Below, piece after piece: positions 16,041 to 26,027 of a DNA stretch of 64,000 nt. The translations under genes were made by a program, and so were the position numbers. Source of the stretch: Natronoglomus mannanivorans (GTDB lineage Archaea; Halobacteriota; Halobacteria; Halobacteriales; Natrialbaceae). The notes beneath the pieces are model-generated. The model was not told the origin of the DNA. It saw only the letters and a list, made by a program, of their open reading frames with translations, and searched no databases. The stretch is from the NCBI GenBank assembly GCA_025517485.1, contig JAOPKB010000001.1:682001-746000 (forward strand), in the 5' to 3' direction. Every line of letters starts with the position of its first letter. The stretch's first letter is position 1.

Positions 16041-16604
16041 ATGGCAGGGAAGAGACGGACTCAGGAGAGACGGACGAAAACGATCTCGATCTCTCTGCAA
16101 GATCGGGGACAGACGACCCAGGACTTCGCCGTCGGGATCGGCATTTTCCTGCTGGCGATCGCGTTCGTCTTCTCGTACATGCCCTCGCTGCTCACGCCGT
16201 TTTCCTCGTCGGTCGACAGCGGCCAGACCGCACAGGCAGATCGGATCGTCGCGACGATGGTCGACAACCTGTCGGAGGATCCGGATCGGCCGAATCATCT
16301 GAACGGCTCGGCCTTCGAGGAGCGATACGGAGACGCCGACGACGGTACAGAGCTCGCCGCAGCACTCGGGCTCAGAGTGGCAAATGGACATCCGATCGAC
16401 AAAGCAAACGTTTCGATCGAGCGACTGAACCAGTCCGACGATCGATCGGAACGCCGAATCGACGATCTCTCTGGTGGAGATGACTACGGTGGGGAATCAG
16501 CCGCGAGTGCAGGGAGAATCGTGACGGTGGAGACGGATGATCCGGACATCAACTATGCGTGCGAGCCAGCGTGTCGACTCGTGGTTCGGGTGTGGAACAC
16601 ATGA
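16041..16604 (+). CDS. Pilin-like protein 1 of secretion operon
   Basis: Protein of 187 residues with a basic start, a DRGQTTQDFAVGIGIF segment leading into one hydrophobic helix (about 31-50), and an exposed acidic remainder with two cysteines near the C-terminus (ACEPACRL). The charged residue plus hydrophobic helix near the N-terminus resembles class III signal peptides of archaeal pilins, though no processing site is certain. It begins immediately after the platform gene and overlaps the next gene by four bases. Related haloarchaeal proteins are, as I recall, known only as a DUF family. Confidence 0.7.
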   Translation: MAGKRRTQERRTKTISISLQDRGQTTQDFAVGIGIFLLAIAFVFSYMPSLLTPFSSSVDSGQTAQADRIVATMVDNLSEDPDRPNHLNGSAFEERYGDADDGTELAAALGLRVANGHPIDKANVSIERLNQSDDRSERRIDDLSGGDDYGGESAASAGRIVTVETDDPDINYACEPACRLVVRVWNT

Positions 16605-17248
16605 ATCGGAACGAATCCTCGCGGACCGACCGCGGACAAGCCTACACTCTCGAGGGGTTCGTCGGCGCGGTCATCGTCCTGACGGCGGTACTGTTCGCGC
16701 TCCAGTCGGTGGTCATCACGCCGACGACGGGTGGCTCCGTCGATCGGACCGTCCAGGCCCAACTCGAGCAGGAGGCCCAGGACGCGCTCGTCGTTGCGGA
16801 GAGCGAGGGTGCGCTGTCGCATCTCGTTCGGAATTGGAACGAGAGTGAGGGAGAATACCACAATCCAATGGAGCGGCCGTCGGGACTGGGGAACTATACG
16901 ACCGAACAGCTCAACGAGAGCGATGTCGTCGGATCGGCGTCCACGTTCGGTGAAATCCTCGAGAAACGGTTCGAAGAGAGCGGCCGAAGCTACAACGTCG
17001 AGGTCGTCTATCGAGACGGAAAGGACCCTGATTCCTTCTACATGGTCTATCAGGGACAGCCGAGTCCGAACGCCTTCAGTTCGGGTCATATGGTGACGCT
17101 GTACGAGAATCAGCGGTTGACGGCACCGGGTAGTGAACATTTAACACTCGAAGAGGCACAGAATGAAGAATATCCCATTCCGAACGTCGGCGAGAATGCT
17201 GACGGAAACCTGTACAACGTCGTGGAGGTGCGATTGACCGTATGGTGA
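16601..17248 (+). CDS. Pilin-like protein 2 of secretion operon
   Basis: Protein of 215 residues. After MNRNESSRT the sequence DRGQAYTLEGFVGAVIVLTA enters a single membrane helix (about 16-38), then an extracytoplasmic domain of about 175 residues. The start at 16601 overlaps the previous stop (ATGA), preferred over an upstream ATG at 16559 that would overlap far more. The DRGQ motif is shared with the gene before it. It is likely a minor pilin or pseudopilin-like structural component; no enzymatic motif is visible. Confidence 0.7.
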   Translation: MNRNESSRTDRGQAYTLEGFVGAVIVLTAVLFALQSVVITPTTGGSVDRTVQAQLEQEAQDALVVAESEGALSHLVRNWNESEGEYHNPMERPSGLGNYTTEQLNESDVVGSASTFGEILEKRFEESGRSYNVEVVYRDGKDPDSFYMVYQGQPSPNAFSSGHMVTLYENQRLTAPGSEHLTLEEAQNEEYPIPNVGENADGNLYNVVEVRLTVW

Positions 17249-18129
17249 GCGACAGTCAGACAACGACTCAAGGCGCTCGAACCGAAGACCGCGCCCAGTT
17301 GATCCTCATCGCGGCGATCGCGCTCGCGTTCATCATCCTCAGCATCGTCGTCGTCTTCAACAGCGTCCTCTACACGCAGACGATGTCCTCGAGCAGTTCG
17401 ATCGAAACGACCTCGGACGCGCAGTTGGCGGAACTCGAGATGGCGCGTGGGGTTCGAGGGATCGCACAGGAGGTGAATCTGGACTCGAGTCACGACAACC
17501 TCAGTGATGTGAACAATACACTCGAGAAAAACAGCGAGGCGTTCACGAGACAGTACCAGAACGCCACTGCTGAGCGGCGACCGGCTATCGTCGATGTTTC
17601 AGTCGTCGGTGTGGACACAGAGGCTACTGCCATCTCGAGTGAAGCGACAGGTGAAGTGTTCAACTCTAGTAGTCGAAGTCACGGCGAAGTAGGTCACTTC
17701 GTATTGCGGCTTGATGAGGACTTTGATGGAGAGGTAACAATCGTCGCTAACGAAGACGAAGATGAGGTCAGAATTGAAGGCAATAGCGATTTCAGTATTA
17801 CCGATGTTAACGATGAGTCTTGTCCGGTCACACCAACAGAGGGAACTGTCGTCTTTGATTTCTCTACTGGTACAATTTTTGGGATTGAAGATGAAGACCA
17901 CGACTGCGAGATTAAACTGATCAATCCGAACGAATCCTACGAATCACTGCACATAGATAGTGACGAAGAGGTGGACTACGAACTCGTCGCACGAGGTGGT
18001 GATCCTCTCGGAGGGGGTGCGAGTGGTCACCCAGCAGCCTGGACTGTCGACCTCGAGTACACTTACGACACGAGCGAACTCTCGGTCGACCGGGAGTTCG
18101 AGGTCGAGGTATACGGTGATCGACGATGA
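17242..18129 (+). CDS. Pilin-like protein 3 of secretion operon
   Basis: Protein of 295 residues, the largest of the set. The EDRAQLILIAAIALAFIILS region (residues 15-34) begins the single N-terminal membrane helix; the rest is an acidic exposed domain with two cysteines (DESCPVTPT and DHDCEIKL) that could form a disulfide. Part of the domain (nucleotides about 17640-17950) is AT-richer than its surroundings, suggesting a locally diverging or exchanged surface region. It overlaps the previous gene by seven bases and the next by four. Confidence 0.7.
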   Translation: MVSDSQTTTQGARTEDRAQLILIAAIALAFIILSIVVVFNSVLYTQTMSSSSSIETTSDAQLAELEMARGVRGIAQEVNLDSSHDNLSDVNNTLEKNSEAFTRQYQNATAERRPAIVDVSVVGVDTEATAISSEATGEVFNSSSRSHGEVGHFVLRLDEDFDGEVTIVANEDEDEVRIEGNSDFSITDVNDESCPVTPTEGTVVFDFSTGTIFGIEDEDHDCEIKLINPNESYESLHIDSDEEVDYELVARGGDPLGGGASGHPAAWTVDLEYTYDTSELSVDREFEVEVYGDRR

Positions 18130-18611
18130 CCGGGCGTCTCCACACCGACGACCGTGCGGTCTCGGTCGCCATCACGCACGTCCTGACGATCGGGATCACG
18201 GCGATTCTCATCTCCGGGTTGATGATCGGCGCGGGATCCATGCTCGACAGTGAGAAAGAACGAGGAGCACAGACCTCCCTCGAGACGACCGGCGAACGAT
18301 TGTCGGGCGAAATCTCGAGTGTGGATCGACTAGCCAACGGTGAACCAGGGAATGTAAATCTCAGTGTAAATCACCCACGACAGGTTTCGGGGTCGACGTA
18401 CACGATCGAGTTCGACGAAGACGGCGACTGTGATCCGCTCCTCGACGAGACGGATCTCTGTCTCACACTCACCGCGCACAGCGAGGACGCCAACGTGCAG
18501 GTTCCGGTCGTGAACGAGACAGCCATCGATACGGATGCATCAGTTCGCGGTGGCCCGATTACAGTCAAATACGACGGCGATGCAATCACCCTCGAGAGTG
18601 GTCACCGATGA
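18126..18611 (+). CDS. Pilin-like protein 4 of secretion operon
   Basis: Protein of 161 residues whose N-terminus DDRAVSVAITHVLTIGITAI closely follows the haloarchaeal type IV pilin pattern DRAVSxVIxxxLxxAIT, with the hydrophobic helix at about 11-35. The exposed part has two cysteines (DGDCDPL and DLCLTL). This is the most pilin-like member along with the next gene. It overlaps both neighbours by four bases, so expression is tightly coupled to the ATPase and platform. Confidence 0.75.
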   Translation: MTGRLHTDDRAVSVAITHVLTIGITAILISGLMIGAGSMLDSEKERGAQTSLETTGERLSGEISSVDRLANGEPGNVNLSVNHPRQVSGSTYTIEFDEDGDCDPLLDETDLCLTLTAHSEDANVQVPVVNETAIDTDASVRGGPITVKYDGDAITLESGHR

Positions 18612-19381
18612 CCGGAATTGGACCGCGAGAGCGAAACGAAGGCGACGGTACCGACGACCGCGCAGTGAGCGAGGTCATCGCGTTCGTCCTCGTCTTCGCG
18701 ATCATCATCGGGTCCGTCGGCATCCTCTACATGACCGGGTTCCAGTCGATGACCGACTTTCAGGAGGGCGAGCAGATGCGAAACGCCGAGCGAGCCATGA
18801 GTGCACTCGGGGAGAACCTGAACGATATCCAGCGAAATAGCGGCATTCAAGAGCGGTCGGGCGAACTCTCCCTTCGAGGAGGGACGGTCAGTACTACTGA
18901 CGGTGGAACAGAACTGAATATTTCGGTCCTCGAAGATAACGTAACACTCGGGTCGGTCACCTACCAGCAGGACTCGAGTCTCATCGCCTACGAGGGCGGC
19001 GGCGTCTTCCGCGGTGTCGAAGGCGAGCCGGACCAGAGTGTCGTGCTGGACCGTCCTCGGCTCACATGTAACTCTAAAAGTGGAACGGCGGTTATCTCCC
19101 TGATCGAGATCAGTAGCGACGGCAACGAGCGGTCGATCGGTGGCGACGACACCGTCGAGGTCACGATCGTGAAAAACGAGACACGAGTCAAGACGCTCTC
19201 TGAATCCGATCCCGTTGATGTCGAGATTACCGTACAGGACGACAGTTCGGCGTACAAGAACGGATGGGCAACTGCTCTAAATCAGAGCGAATGGAGTTGG
19301 GACAGCGACACAGATACCAGCACCTGTGAAGACGTCTCAGCCATTACAGTACGGATCGTCGAAGCCGAAGTCGAATTCTAA
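18608..19381 (+). CDS. Pilin-like protein 5 of secretion operon
   Basis: Protein of 257 residues, last gene of the operon. DDRAVSEVIAFVLVFAIIIG (about residues 17-36) is a pilin-type hydrophobic helix, followed by a helical stretch (NAERAMSALGENLNDIQRN) and a beta-rich exposed domain with cysteines (LTCNSK and STCEDV). An eight-T tract follows 35 bases after the stop. Haloarchaeal relatives are usually annotated as hypothetical or DUF proteins next to PilB/PilC-type genes. Confidence 0.72.
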   Translation: MTGIGPRERNEGDGTDDRAVSEVIAFVLVFAIIIGSVGILYMTGFQSMTDFQEGEQMRNAERAMSALGENLNDIQRNSGIQERSGELSLRGGTVSTTDGGTELNISVLEDNVTLGSVTYQQDSSLIAYEGGGVFRGVEGEPDQSVVLDRPRLTCNSKSGTAVISLIEISSDGNERSIGGDDTVEVTIVKNETRVKTLSESDPVDVEITVQDDSSAYKNGWATALNQSEWSWDSDTDTSTCEDVSAITVRIVEAEVEF

Positions 19382-19415
19382 CTGACGAAATCGAGCGGCT
19401 CTCGAACGACCCCCG

Positions 19416-19423
19416 TTTTTTTT
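19416..19423 (+). terminator. T8 terminator of the secretion operon
   Basis: Eight T residues follow a short C-run (ACCCCCG) about 35 bases after the last pilin-like gene, in the gap before the convergent gene. This fits archaeal T-tract termination. Confidence 0.6.
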
Positions 19424-19483
19424 GACCACGACTCAAAACCCGGCTACGCAATCGTGTTGGTCTGCGGTAGAGTACCGGACATC

Positions 19484-20893
19484 CTACTCTAACTCCGGCC
19501 AATCCCCAGTCAGCATCGCCCGCAACCCAGCTTGCTCCGCCAGCGCTCCAACCCGCCTCGCTTGCTTCTCGAGCGATCCCCCAGTATTCAACACGGAGCC
19601 GTTCGAAAGCCCCTCGGCGGCGACCATTGGTGAGCCGTCCTCGAGCGTTGGCTCGTCGTTGAGGACGGTGACGTCGTCCTCCGGTCCCCAGGGAAGCTCG
19701 AGGCCTGTGAGACCGCGATCGAGCAGGTACTCGGCGGCGTGGACCATCGCCTGATCGGGCTGTGAGTGGCCGATCGCGCCGACCGACCCGCGGTCGTTGA
19801 AGAACCGGACGACGTATTCGCTGTCGTCGGTGCCGGTGGTGCCGGTGGTGTCGGTGGTGTTGGTGGTGTGGTCGGTGCCGGTGGTGTTGGTGGTGTGGTC
19901 GGTGCCGGTGGTGTCGGTGTCAGTGTCAGGGCGACTGTCATTTGACAGCCCGTCTTCGGTGGAATTGGAACCACCGTCAGAATCTCCGTCTTCGGTCGTA
20001 CTCGAGTCGTCACTGGGTGTATCCGTCGACGGTGACGATGATGGTGATCCATCCTCGGAAGCCACCGAATCGAGTGTGGTGTCTGGCTCCTGATCCTCCT
20101 CACCGAACCCCACTCTCGAGTCACCGTCACCCGTTCGATCACTGGACGGAACATCGGACGGATCTCGCTCGAGGATGACTGAGTCGTGATCGTCGGGATC
20201 ACGATCGGAGTCCCGATCCGACCGACGCTCGAGTGAACTCGGCCCCGACACGCCTGAGTCGGTCGCGAACCCTCGAATCAGGTCGTCGACGAACCGTTCG
20301 GTCGCCGTCTGCAACTCGGCCCGATACGACTCGCCGGCCAGCGCGGCGAGGTCGTCGACGATCGAGTCAGCGACCGCCGCTCGGTCGACTGCGAGCCGTC
20401 GGGCGGCGAACGCCCGTGAGTGGCGCTCGAGACGGCGCTCGGTCCGACGGAAGGAGACGTGCTCGAGTTCGGATTCCGCGTCGTGAAGCGACGCGAGGGG
20501 ACACTGAAAGCGATCCTGACCGCTGGGGCCAGCGAGCAAGACCAGCTCACGTCCGTTGGTATAGATCGACCGGTCGACACCCGAGGCCTGCATCGCCCGT
20601 CGGAGCTCGTGCTCACGCCGGTCGGAGAGATCGTCAGTAAACGAGTCGACGGCGACGAAGATCCCAGGCGTGGCGTCGACCGAGAGCACGTACTCGAGCG
20701 TGACACCCTCGAACTCGAGCGTGCGATCCGTTTCTATCTCACAGGCGTTCGCGTCCGACCGGACGTCCCAGCCCAGGGTCTCGAGCAACGGTTCGACGAT
20801 CCACGTTCGCGTCTCCTCGAGTGTTGCGGGCGGTGAAGGGTCGACGAGCGCCTGGGTCCGCACGACGAACGACCGAAGGCCACCACGGTCCAT
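19484..20893 (-). CDS. Protein with degenerate HsdR-N-like domain and Thr/Asp repeat linker
   Basis: Protein of 469 residues. Residues 20-140 resemble the N-terminal nuclease domain of type I restriction HsdR subunits: LLETLGWDV, a strand pair, and IYTNGRELVLL (compare LTNG...W). The PD-(D/E)xK core reads GIFVAVDSF where a catalytic E-x-K would be expected, so nuclease activity is doubtful. A disordered linker (about 225-365) contains repeats of TTGTDHTTN. The C-terminal 100 residues form a small folded domain (EYVVRFFNDRGSVGAIGH) of unknown type. It is convergent to the secretion operon and divergent from the transducer gene. No methylase or specificity subunit is nearby. Confidence 0.55.
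   Translation of the reverse strand: MDRGGLRSFVVRTQALVDPSPPATLEETRTWIVEPLLETLGWDVRSDANACEIETDRTLEFEGVTLEYVLSVDATPGIFVAVDSFTDDLSDRREHELRRAMQASGVDRSIYTNGRELVLLAGPSGQDRFQCPLASLHDAESELEHVSFRRTERRLERHSRAFAARRLAVDRAAVADSIVDDLAALAGESYRAELQTATERFVDDLIRGFATDSGVSGPSSLERRSDRDSDRDPDDHDSVILERDPSDVPSSDRTGDGDSRVGFGEEDQEPDTTLDSVASEDGSPSSSPSTDTPSDDSSTTEDGDSDGGSNSTEDGLSNDSRPDTDTDTTGTDHTTNTTGTDHTTNTTDTTGTTGTDDSEYVVRFFNDRGSVGAIGHSQPDQAMVHAAEYLLDRGLTGLELPWGPEDDVTVLNDEPTLEDGSPMVAAEGLSNGSVLNTGGSLEKQARRVGALAEQAGLRAMLTGDWPELE
19826..19922. repeat. Short tandem repeat coding for Thr/Asp-rich linker
   Basis: GGTGCCGGTGGTG/GGTGGTGTTGGTGGTG units repeat several times, including two near-identical blocks of about 30 bases at roughly 19850-19909. 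The repeat keeps frame and encodes TGTDHTTNT units, so its length can vary without breaking the gene. Confidence 0.6.
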
Positions 20894-20994
20894 TGGATGC
20901 GTCTACTTGGGGAAGGCCCATGTATCGATCGGTAACGTGTAGCTACAGTGTACACGAAAAAAGTGTTCTCAACAGTGATAACTGCGGGTGAGGA

Positions 20995-21000
20995 TTTATT
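20995..21000 (+). promoter_or_regulatory. TATA box for the transducer gene
   Basis: TTTATT at 20995-21000 ends 24 bases before the ATG at 21025, the leaderless spacing seen elsewhere in this window. It lies in the 130-base divergent region. Confidence 0.55.
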
Positions 21001-21024
21001 GTCGGTGGGTGAGGTTCTCCGGCT

Positions 21025-24000
21025 ATGTTAGGTCCGGTTCGGAGAGTGATACCAAACTTTATCAGGAGGCGATATGCGCTCAAGTTCACACTGGCGCTGT
21101 TTCTCGGCAGTCTGTTTGTCGTCGCTACTGTCTTCGTGAGCGTCGAACAGTACGGACTGAGCCTCCGAAACGCGGTCTTTGCCTCGTGGGCAGGACTCGC
21201 GCTTATCGTTCTGGTCAGTGGAATCGTCGCCCGTAACGCCTCTCGGTCGGTCAGTAAACTGGAAACGGCTACCGGGCAACTGGAAGAGGGGAATCACGAC
21301 GTCGAGATAGAGTCAGAGAGAATCGATAGCATCGGTCGACTCTACGACAGCGTCGACGGTGTCCGCGAGTCCTTGCGTGAAGAGATCGACGACGCACACG
21401 AGGCTCGTGAGGAAGCCGAGCAGGCTCGAGCGGAGGCCGAGGCGGCCACCGAACGGTTCGAGTCGACCGTCGACGACTACCGCGCCGTAATGGAAACGTG
21501 TGCCGACGGCGACTTCACCGCACGGATGGACCCCGACACGGAAAACGAGGCGCTGTCGGAACTTGCCGCCGAGTTCAACGAGATGGTCGGCGAAATCGAG
21601 GAGACCACCGAACAGCTCAAGGCCTTCTCACACGAGGTCGCGACCTCCTCGAGAGAGGTAACCGCCGGCTCCGAAGAAGTGCGTGCGGCCTCCGAGCAGG
21701 TATCCGACTCCATTCAGGAGATTTCCACCGGTGCAGACCGGCAAAACGAGAGTCTCCAGTCCGTGACCCACGAGATGAACGGCCTCTCGACGACCATCGA
21801 AGAGATCGCCGCGTCGTCCAACGAGGTCGCGGATCTCGCTGAACGGACCGCCGAAACGGGCAAACGCGGTCGCGAAGCCGCCCAGGACGCGATCGAGGGG
21901 ATGAACGAGATTGAGTCCGAATCCCAGACGGCAGTCGACGAAATCGACCGCCTCGAAGCCGAGATGGAACAGATCGACGAACTGATCGAGTTCATTACCG
22001 AAATCGCCGATCAGACGAACATGCTGGCGCTCAACGCCAACATCGAGGCCGCCCGATCCGGTAACTCCGGTGAAGGGTTCTCCGTCGTCGCCGGCGAGGT
22101 CAAGGAACTGTCCGAAGAGACCAAACAAGCTGCCGAGGACATCGAACAGCGTCTCGAGCGGATCCAAGAACAGACCGAGCGCACTGCCTCGGAGGTTCAG
22201 TACACCAGCTCCCGCGTCTCCGAACACACCGACTCGGTCGAGCGAGCCGTCGAAGCACTCGACGAGATCGCATCGTATGCAGACGAGACCAACGGCGGCG
22301 TACAGGAAATCTCCGCGGCCAGCGAGGAACAGGCGGCCTCCACACAGGAAGTCGTCGCCATGGTCGACGAAGCGGCGTCGATCTCCGAGCAGACCAGTGC
22401 CGAAAGCGAGAACGTCGCCGCTGCCGCGAAAGAACAGACCTCCGCGTTGACGGAGGTCTCCCGGAGTGCCAGCGACCTCGTGACCCAGGCGACCCAGCTC
22501 TCGGAGGTCCTCGATCGGTTCGAGACGGATGCCGACGTCGATCCGGACGAGTTCCTGTTCGACGGTGAATCGGACGAGGTGCCGTCGTTCGAGCTGTCGG
22601 AGGGCGAGGACGAGGACGAGGACGGATTCGACTTCGAATCGAATTCAGTGCCGGAGACGACCTCGACACTGGCGTCGGAATCAGTCGTGGACTCACACGC
22701 CGAACCGGAACCAGTTCGAGAAGCCGATACAGACACAGCAGTCGAATCGGAGGCAGGAGCGGAACCAGTCTCTGAACCCGAATCCACATCCGAATCCGAA
22801 ACAGAACTCGAGTCCGAACTCGATGCTGGACCTGTCGAGGACGAAGCAGAGACGATGAACGAGTTCGAGAGTGGGCTCAGTAGAGACACCGAGGCGAATG
22901 CTGACGTCGGTTCACTGCCCGGATCAGATGCAGACGCTGACGGCTCGCCAGCGCCCGAAGGGGGGCCCGACTCGGAAAGCGAAGACAGTGAGGTCGAAGC
23001 CGGGGGTGGGGACGCTGATGTCGTCGCCCTCGAGTCCGGCCCTGAACCGGAACCGGAATCGGAACCCGAATCCGAATCCACATCCGAACCAGAGCTGGAA
23101 TCGGAGCCGGTCGCTGAACCGCTCGAGTCCGGGTTCGAAACGTCAGTACCGGAGTCGGGCACCGACGATCAGCCGACGGAGTTCACGTACGGACAGACTG
23201 TCGAGACGGATCACGTCGGCGGTAGCGACCACGACCACGACCACGGCCAGCCGGCCGACCAGACCGACATCGATGTGACCGACGAGACTGCGGGTGAGGA
23301 GTCACCAACCGACAGTCACGTCGACGAGGATCGAGCGGACGCTGGCGAAGTGAGTGCTGTCAGTGAGAGCGACGAAGACGAGCCAGTTGCAGCCGATCCG
23401 GTGGCGACCGACGAGTCAGTCGACGCGGACGAGGCGACTGCCGACGTCTCGCCGAACGAGTGGGACGATTCCCCTCGCTCGACTGACGTCGCTGTCCCTC
23501 TCGATGACGAGGACGAGTTCGACGCCGAGAGCGATCTAGAGACTGGGACTGAGACTGAGACAGACCTCGAGAACGACGCCGACGGAACGGCGCTGAGCAG
23601 TCCACCACAGGAGGCGTGGGAACCCACCGACGTTGTCGAGGAACCACTCGAGGGGCCAGACTCTGACCCAGATTTGGAAGCGGACTCGGAACAGGATTCG
23701 GTACCGGAATCGGAATCGGTACCAGATCCGAAATCGAGTGCGGAGACAGACACGGACACGACGATCGAGACGAGTCCCGAAGACGACGAACTGGACGGTG
23801 CTCCAGATTTTAACTCCAACTCGGACGGAGCCGAAACCGGGTCGGAACCTGTCGGACAGGACCTGATCGACGATGCTGTCTCGAACGTGATCGAGGCTGC
23901 ATCGGAACCGGAACCGGATCCGGAACCGACGACGGAACTGGATGCGACCGATTCCAACGTCTCAAGCGACCGTTCATCGGTCGCAGAATCCACTGCAACG

Positions 24001-24711
24001 CAGGAACAGGGTGCCGATCAGTGGGAAGACCAGACCGGGGAGTCTGGGACAGAGGTCGACACCGACGAGGGAGAGACTGTCGACAGCATCTCGCTGCCGG
24101 CACCCGACGATAACGAATCGGTTGACACGGAAGAGGCAGGCGAGGCGAACGACCAGTTCACAGAACAGTCGTGGGAGGAGACGGCCGACGAAGGTGGCGT
24201 TACCGACGGCGAGTTCGAGTCCGAATCCGAACCCGAATCCGATGTCGATATCGATGTCGATGTCGAGGAAGAGACGGAGACAGAAGCAGAACTGGAGATG
24301 GCAGCAGAGACGTGGATCCCCGAACCTGACGACGGTTCAGACGTAGATATGGACCCACTTTCGGGTGATGCCTGGAACGACGTCGAGATGGCCGCTGACG
24401 GAGAGACGGGCGCGGACGTCGACACAGAAGATGGAGACGGATGGGGCCAGTCCGGGGACGGGGACGTGGACGCAGACGCCACTGAGGCGTTTGCAGATGC
24501 CGACGAGATCGACTTCGGGATCGACTCCGACGCGAGTTCAGAACCAGAACAAGAACCCGACGCCATCGACGAAACCACCGAGGGTGGGACGGAGGACGAT
24601 CAGGAGGGTTCTGAGACCGACGGTGACGGTGACGACGAAGACGCCGACACGAACGACGAGCCAAGCGAGTACGCGGACGATATCTTCACCTTCGGCGACG
24701 ACCAGAACTGA
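21025..24711 (+). CDS. Methyl-accepting chemotaxis transducer with giant acidic tail
   Basis: Protein of 1228 residues. Two membrane helices (about 19-38 and 51-70) are separated by only a dozen or so residues, so there is essentially no outside sensing domain. A HAMP region follows, then a long coiled-coil signalling domain (about 180-505) whose conserved tip ([17 protein letters not shown], about 330-346) binds CheA/CheW. The final 720 residues are low-complexity Glu/Asp/Ser/Pro repeats ([12 protein letters not shown]) ending in [10 protein letters not shown]. The gene is leaderless. It faces the che operon, and its likely partners are the CheA and CheW proteins encoded at 28-35 kb. Signals may be sensed at the membrane or through cytoplasmic partners. 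Confidence 0.9.
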   Translation: MLGPVRRVIPNFIRRRYALKFTLALFLGSLFVVATVFVSVEQYGLSLRNAVFASWAGLALIVLVSGIVARNASRSVSKLETATGQLEEGNHDVEIESERIDSIGRLYDSVDGVRESLREEIDDAHEAREEAEQARAEAEAATERFESTVDDYRAVMETCADGDFTARMDPDTENEALSELAAEFNEMVGEIEETTEQLKAFSHEVATSSREVTAGSEEVRAASEQVSDSIQEISTGADRQNESLQSVTHEMNGLSTTIEEIAASSNEVADLAERTAETGKRGREAAQDAIEGMNEIESESQTAVDEIDRLEAEMEQIDELIEFITEIADQTNMLALNANIEAARSGNSGEGFSVVAGEVKELSEETKQAAEDIEQRLERIQEQTERTASEVQYTSSRVSEHTDSVERAVEALDEIASYADETNGGVQEISAASEEQAASTQEVVAMVDEAASISEQTSAESENVAAAAKEQTSALTEVSRSASDLVTQATQLSEVLDRFETDADVDPDEFLFDGESDEVPSFELSEGEDEDEDGFDFESNSVPETTSTLASESVVDSHAEPEPVREADTDTAVESEAGAEPVSEPESTSESETELESELDAGPVEDEAETMNEFESGLSRDTEANADVGSLPGSDADADGSPAPEGGPDSESEDSEVEAGGGDADVVALESGPEPEPESEPESESTSEPELESEPVAEPLESGFETSVPESGTDDQPTEFTYGQTVETDHVGGSDHDHDHGQPADQTDIDVTDETAGEESPTDSHVDEDRADAGEVSAVSESDEDEPVAADPVATDESVDADEATADVSPNEWDDSPRSTDVAVPLDDEDEFDAESDLETGTETETDLENDADGTALSSPPQEAWEPTDVVEEPLEGPDSDPDLEADSEQDSVPESESVPDPKSSAETDTDTTIETSPEDDELDGAPDFNSNSDGAETGSEPVGQDLIDDAVSNVIEAASEPEPDPEPTTELDATDSNVSSDRSSVAESTATQEQGADQWEDQTGESGTEVDTDEGETVDSISLPAPDDNESVDTEEAGEANDQFTEQSWEETADEGGVTDGEFESESEPESDVDIDVDVEEETETEAELEMAAETWIPEPDDGSDVDMDPLSGDAWNDVEMAADGETGADVDTEDGDGWGQSGDGDVDADATEAFADADEIDFGIDSDASSEPEQEPDAIDETTEGGTEDDQEGSETDGDGDDEDADTNDEPSEYADDIFTFGDDQN

Positions 24712-25187
24712 ATCGGACCGCTCCGAATCGGCTTTTACTCGGAGTTCGACTTTCCGCCAAAGCGTGTTGAAACCGGCTGTAGTCTTGTTCCACGTGATCT
24801 CGAGAGAGACTCGAACTCCGAATTCGACCTCGAGACAAATGGACTCGCTCCTGTTACGTTTCGGAGGTCTCGGCGTTCGGATAGTCGACGACGTCATCTC
24901 GGCGAGGCCACGAGGTAACGAGACGTGTGGTCGATCACACAGTTGTGGAGACCTGATCGCACGACGGGGGCGCGGTTCGGAGCGAGTGAACCGACGAGAA
25001 CCACGAACCGGTAAATGGTGACCGGCGAGAGCCGTGGGCGAGACCCACAGACTGTGTGATGGCTGTGTCACTCGGTTCAGTTGTGACTTTACTTTCGATG
25101 GAAACAACGGATCGACCGTGATGTTCGAGTGAATCGACACTCGAGTGCTCGAACCCCAATCGCACAGACAGTGATGCCGTCGTCAGC
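24712..25187. other. 476-base gap between convergent transducer and cheR
   Basis: The genes on either side end here. I see no conserved reading frame, tRNA or repeat family. A small hairpin GTGGG-CGAGA-CCCAC lies at 25034-25048, next to short CACAG/CTGTG repeats; it could be part of bidirectional termination. The composition is ordinary. Confidence 0.5.
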
Positions 25188-26027
25188 TCAGCCCTGAACC
25201 GGGCGTCGAGAGTCCAGTGGTTCCCGTTCGTAGATACGGAGGCGACCGTCGAGAACGGAGAAGGCACACGTCAGTGATGGGGGAATCGTCTCAGCTTTCC
25301 CGATGACGAGATAGCCGTCGGACTGGAGCGATCGAGCGATCGTCTCGAGGACAGGCTCTTTGTATTCGTTGTCGATGTAGATAAAGAGGTTACGACAGAC
25401 GACGAGGTCGAAGCCGGCTTTCGGCTCGTCGTTGATCAGGTCGTGGCGGACGAAACGGACGTTCTGTCTGATCGTGTCGCGAACGCGGAAGCCATTGGCC
25501 GTCTCGTCGACGTAGTCGTGGTAGTCGGTGAGGTACTCGAGTTGATCGGCGATATCTACCGTCTGAGAGCTCTGATACACTCCCTTACGGGCGGTCTCGA
25601 GCGCCTTCTCACTGATATCTGTGCCGAGGATGTGGACTCCGGAGGCGTCGATCTCGGGGTCGTCGTGGGCGAGCATCGAGAGCGAATAGGGTTCGCGGCC
25701 GTCGGCACAGGCGGCACTCCAGATGTGGACTCGCTCGTGGTTCTCGGCGGCCGTTCGCATAATGTCGCGGATGCCGTCCCAGACGTCCGGATTACGAAAG
25801 AAGCCGGTGACGTTGATACTCATCGAATCGAGCAGGTCGTCCTGTTCCTGGGGACTCGAACGCAGTTCTGCCAGATAGTCGGCGTACGAATCCGCCGTCG
25901 TCCGGCGCATTCGTGAGGAAACCCGTCGGTCGAGATAGCTATCGTTGTAGTAGCTCGTCGCGAAGCCCAACTCGTCCTCGATGTACTCGAGGAGTGTCTC
26001 GAACGAATCGTCGCTGGTGTCGGTCAC
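25188..26027 (-). CDS. cheR: Chemotaxis protein methyltransferase CheR
   Basis: Protein of 279 residues that methylates glutamates on transducers using S-adenosylmethionine. The N-terminal helical domain (SYLDRRVSSRMRR) is followed by the SAM fold: WSAACADGREPYS (about 104-116) as motif I, and ILGTDISEKALE. Later come VVCRNLFIYI and a final LVIGKAETIPP. It is the last gene of the minus-strand che operon and overlaps cheD by four bases. It opposes CheB, which removes the methyl groups. Confidence 0.93.
   Translation of the reverse strand: MTDTSDDSFETLLEYIEDELGFATSYYNDSYLDRRVSSRMRRTTADSYADYLAELRSSPQEQDDLLDSMSINVTGFFRNPDVWDGIRDIMRTAAENHERVHIWSAACADGREPYSLSMLAHDDPEIDASGVHILGTDISEKALETARKGVYQSSQTVDIADQLEYLTDYHDYVDETANGFRVRDTIRQNVRFVRHDLINDEPKAGFDLVVCRNLFIYIDNEYKEPVLETIARSLQSDGYLVIGKAETIPPSLTCAFSVLDGRLRIYEREPLDSRRPVQG

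Noticed and set aside
24538..25140. 200-codon minus-strand frame behind the transducer gene
   Set aside because: Partly antisense to the acidic tail and without any domain; no promoter or conserved features.
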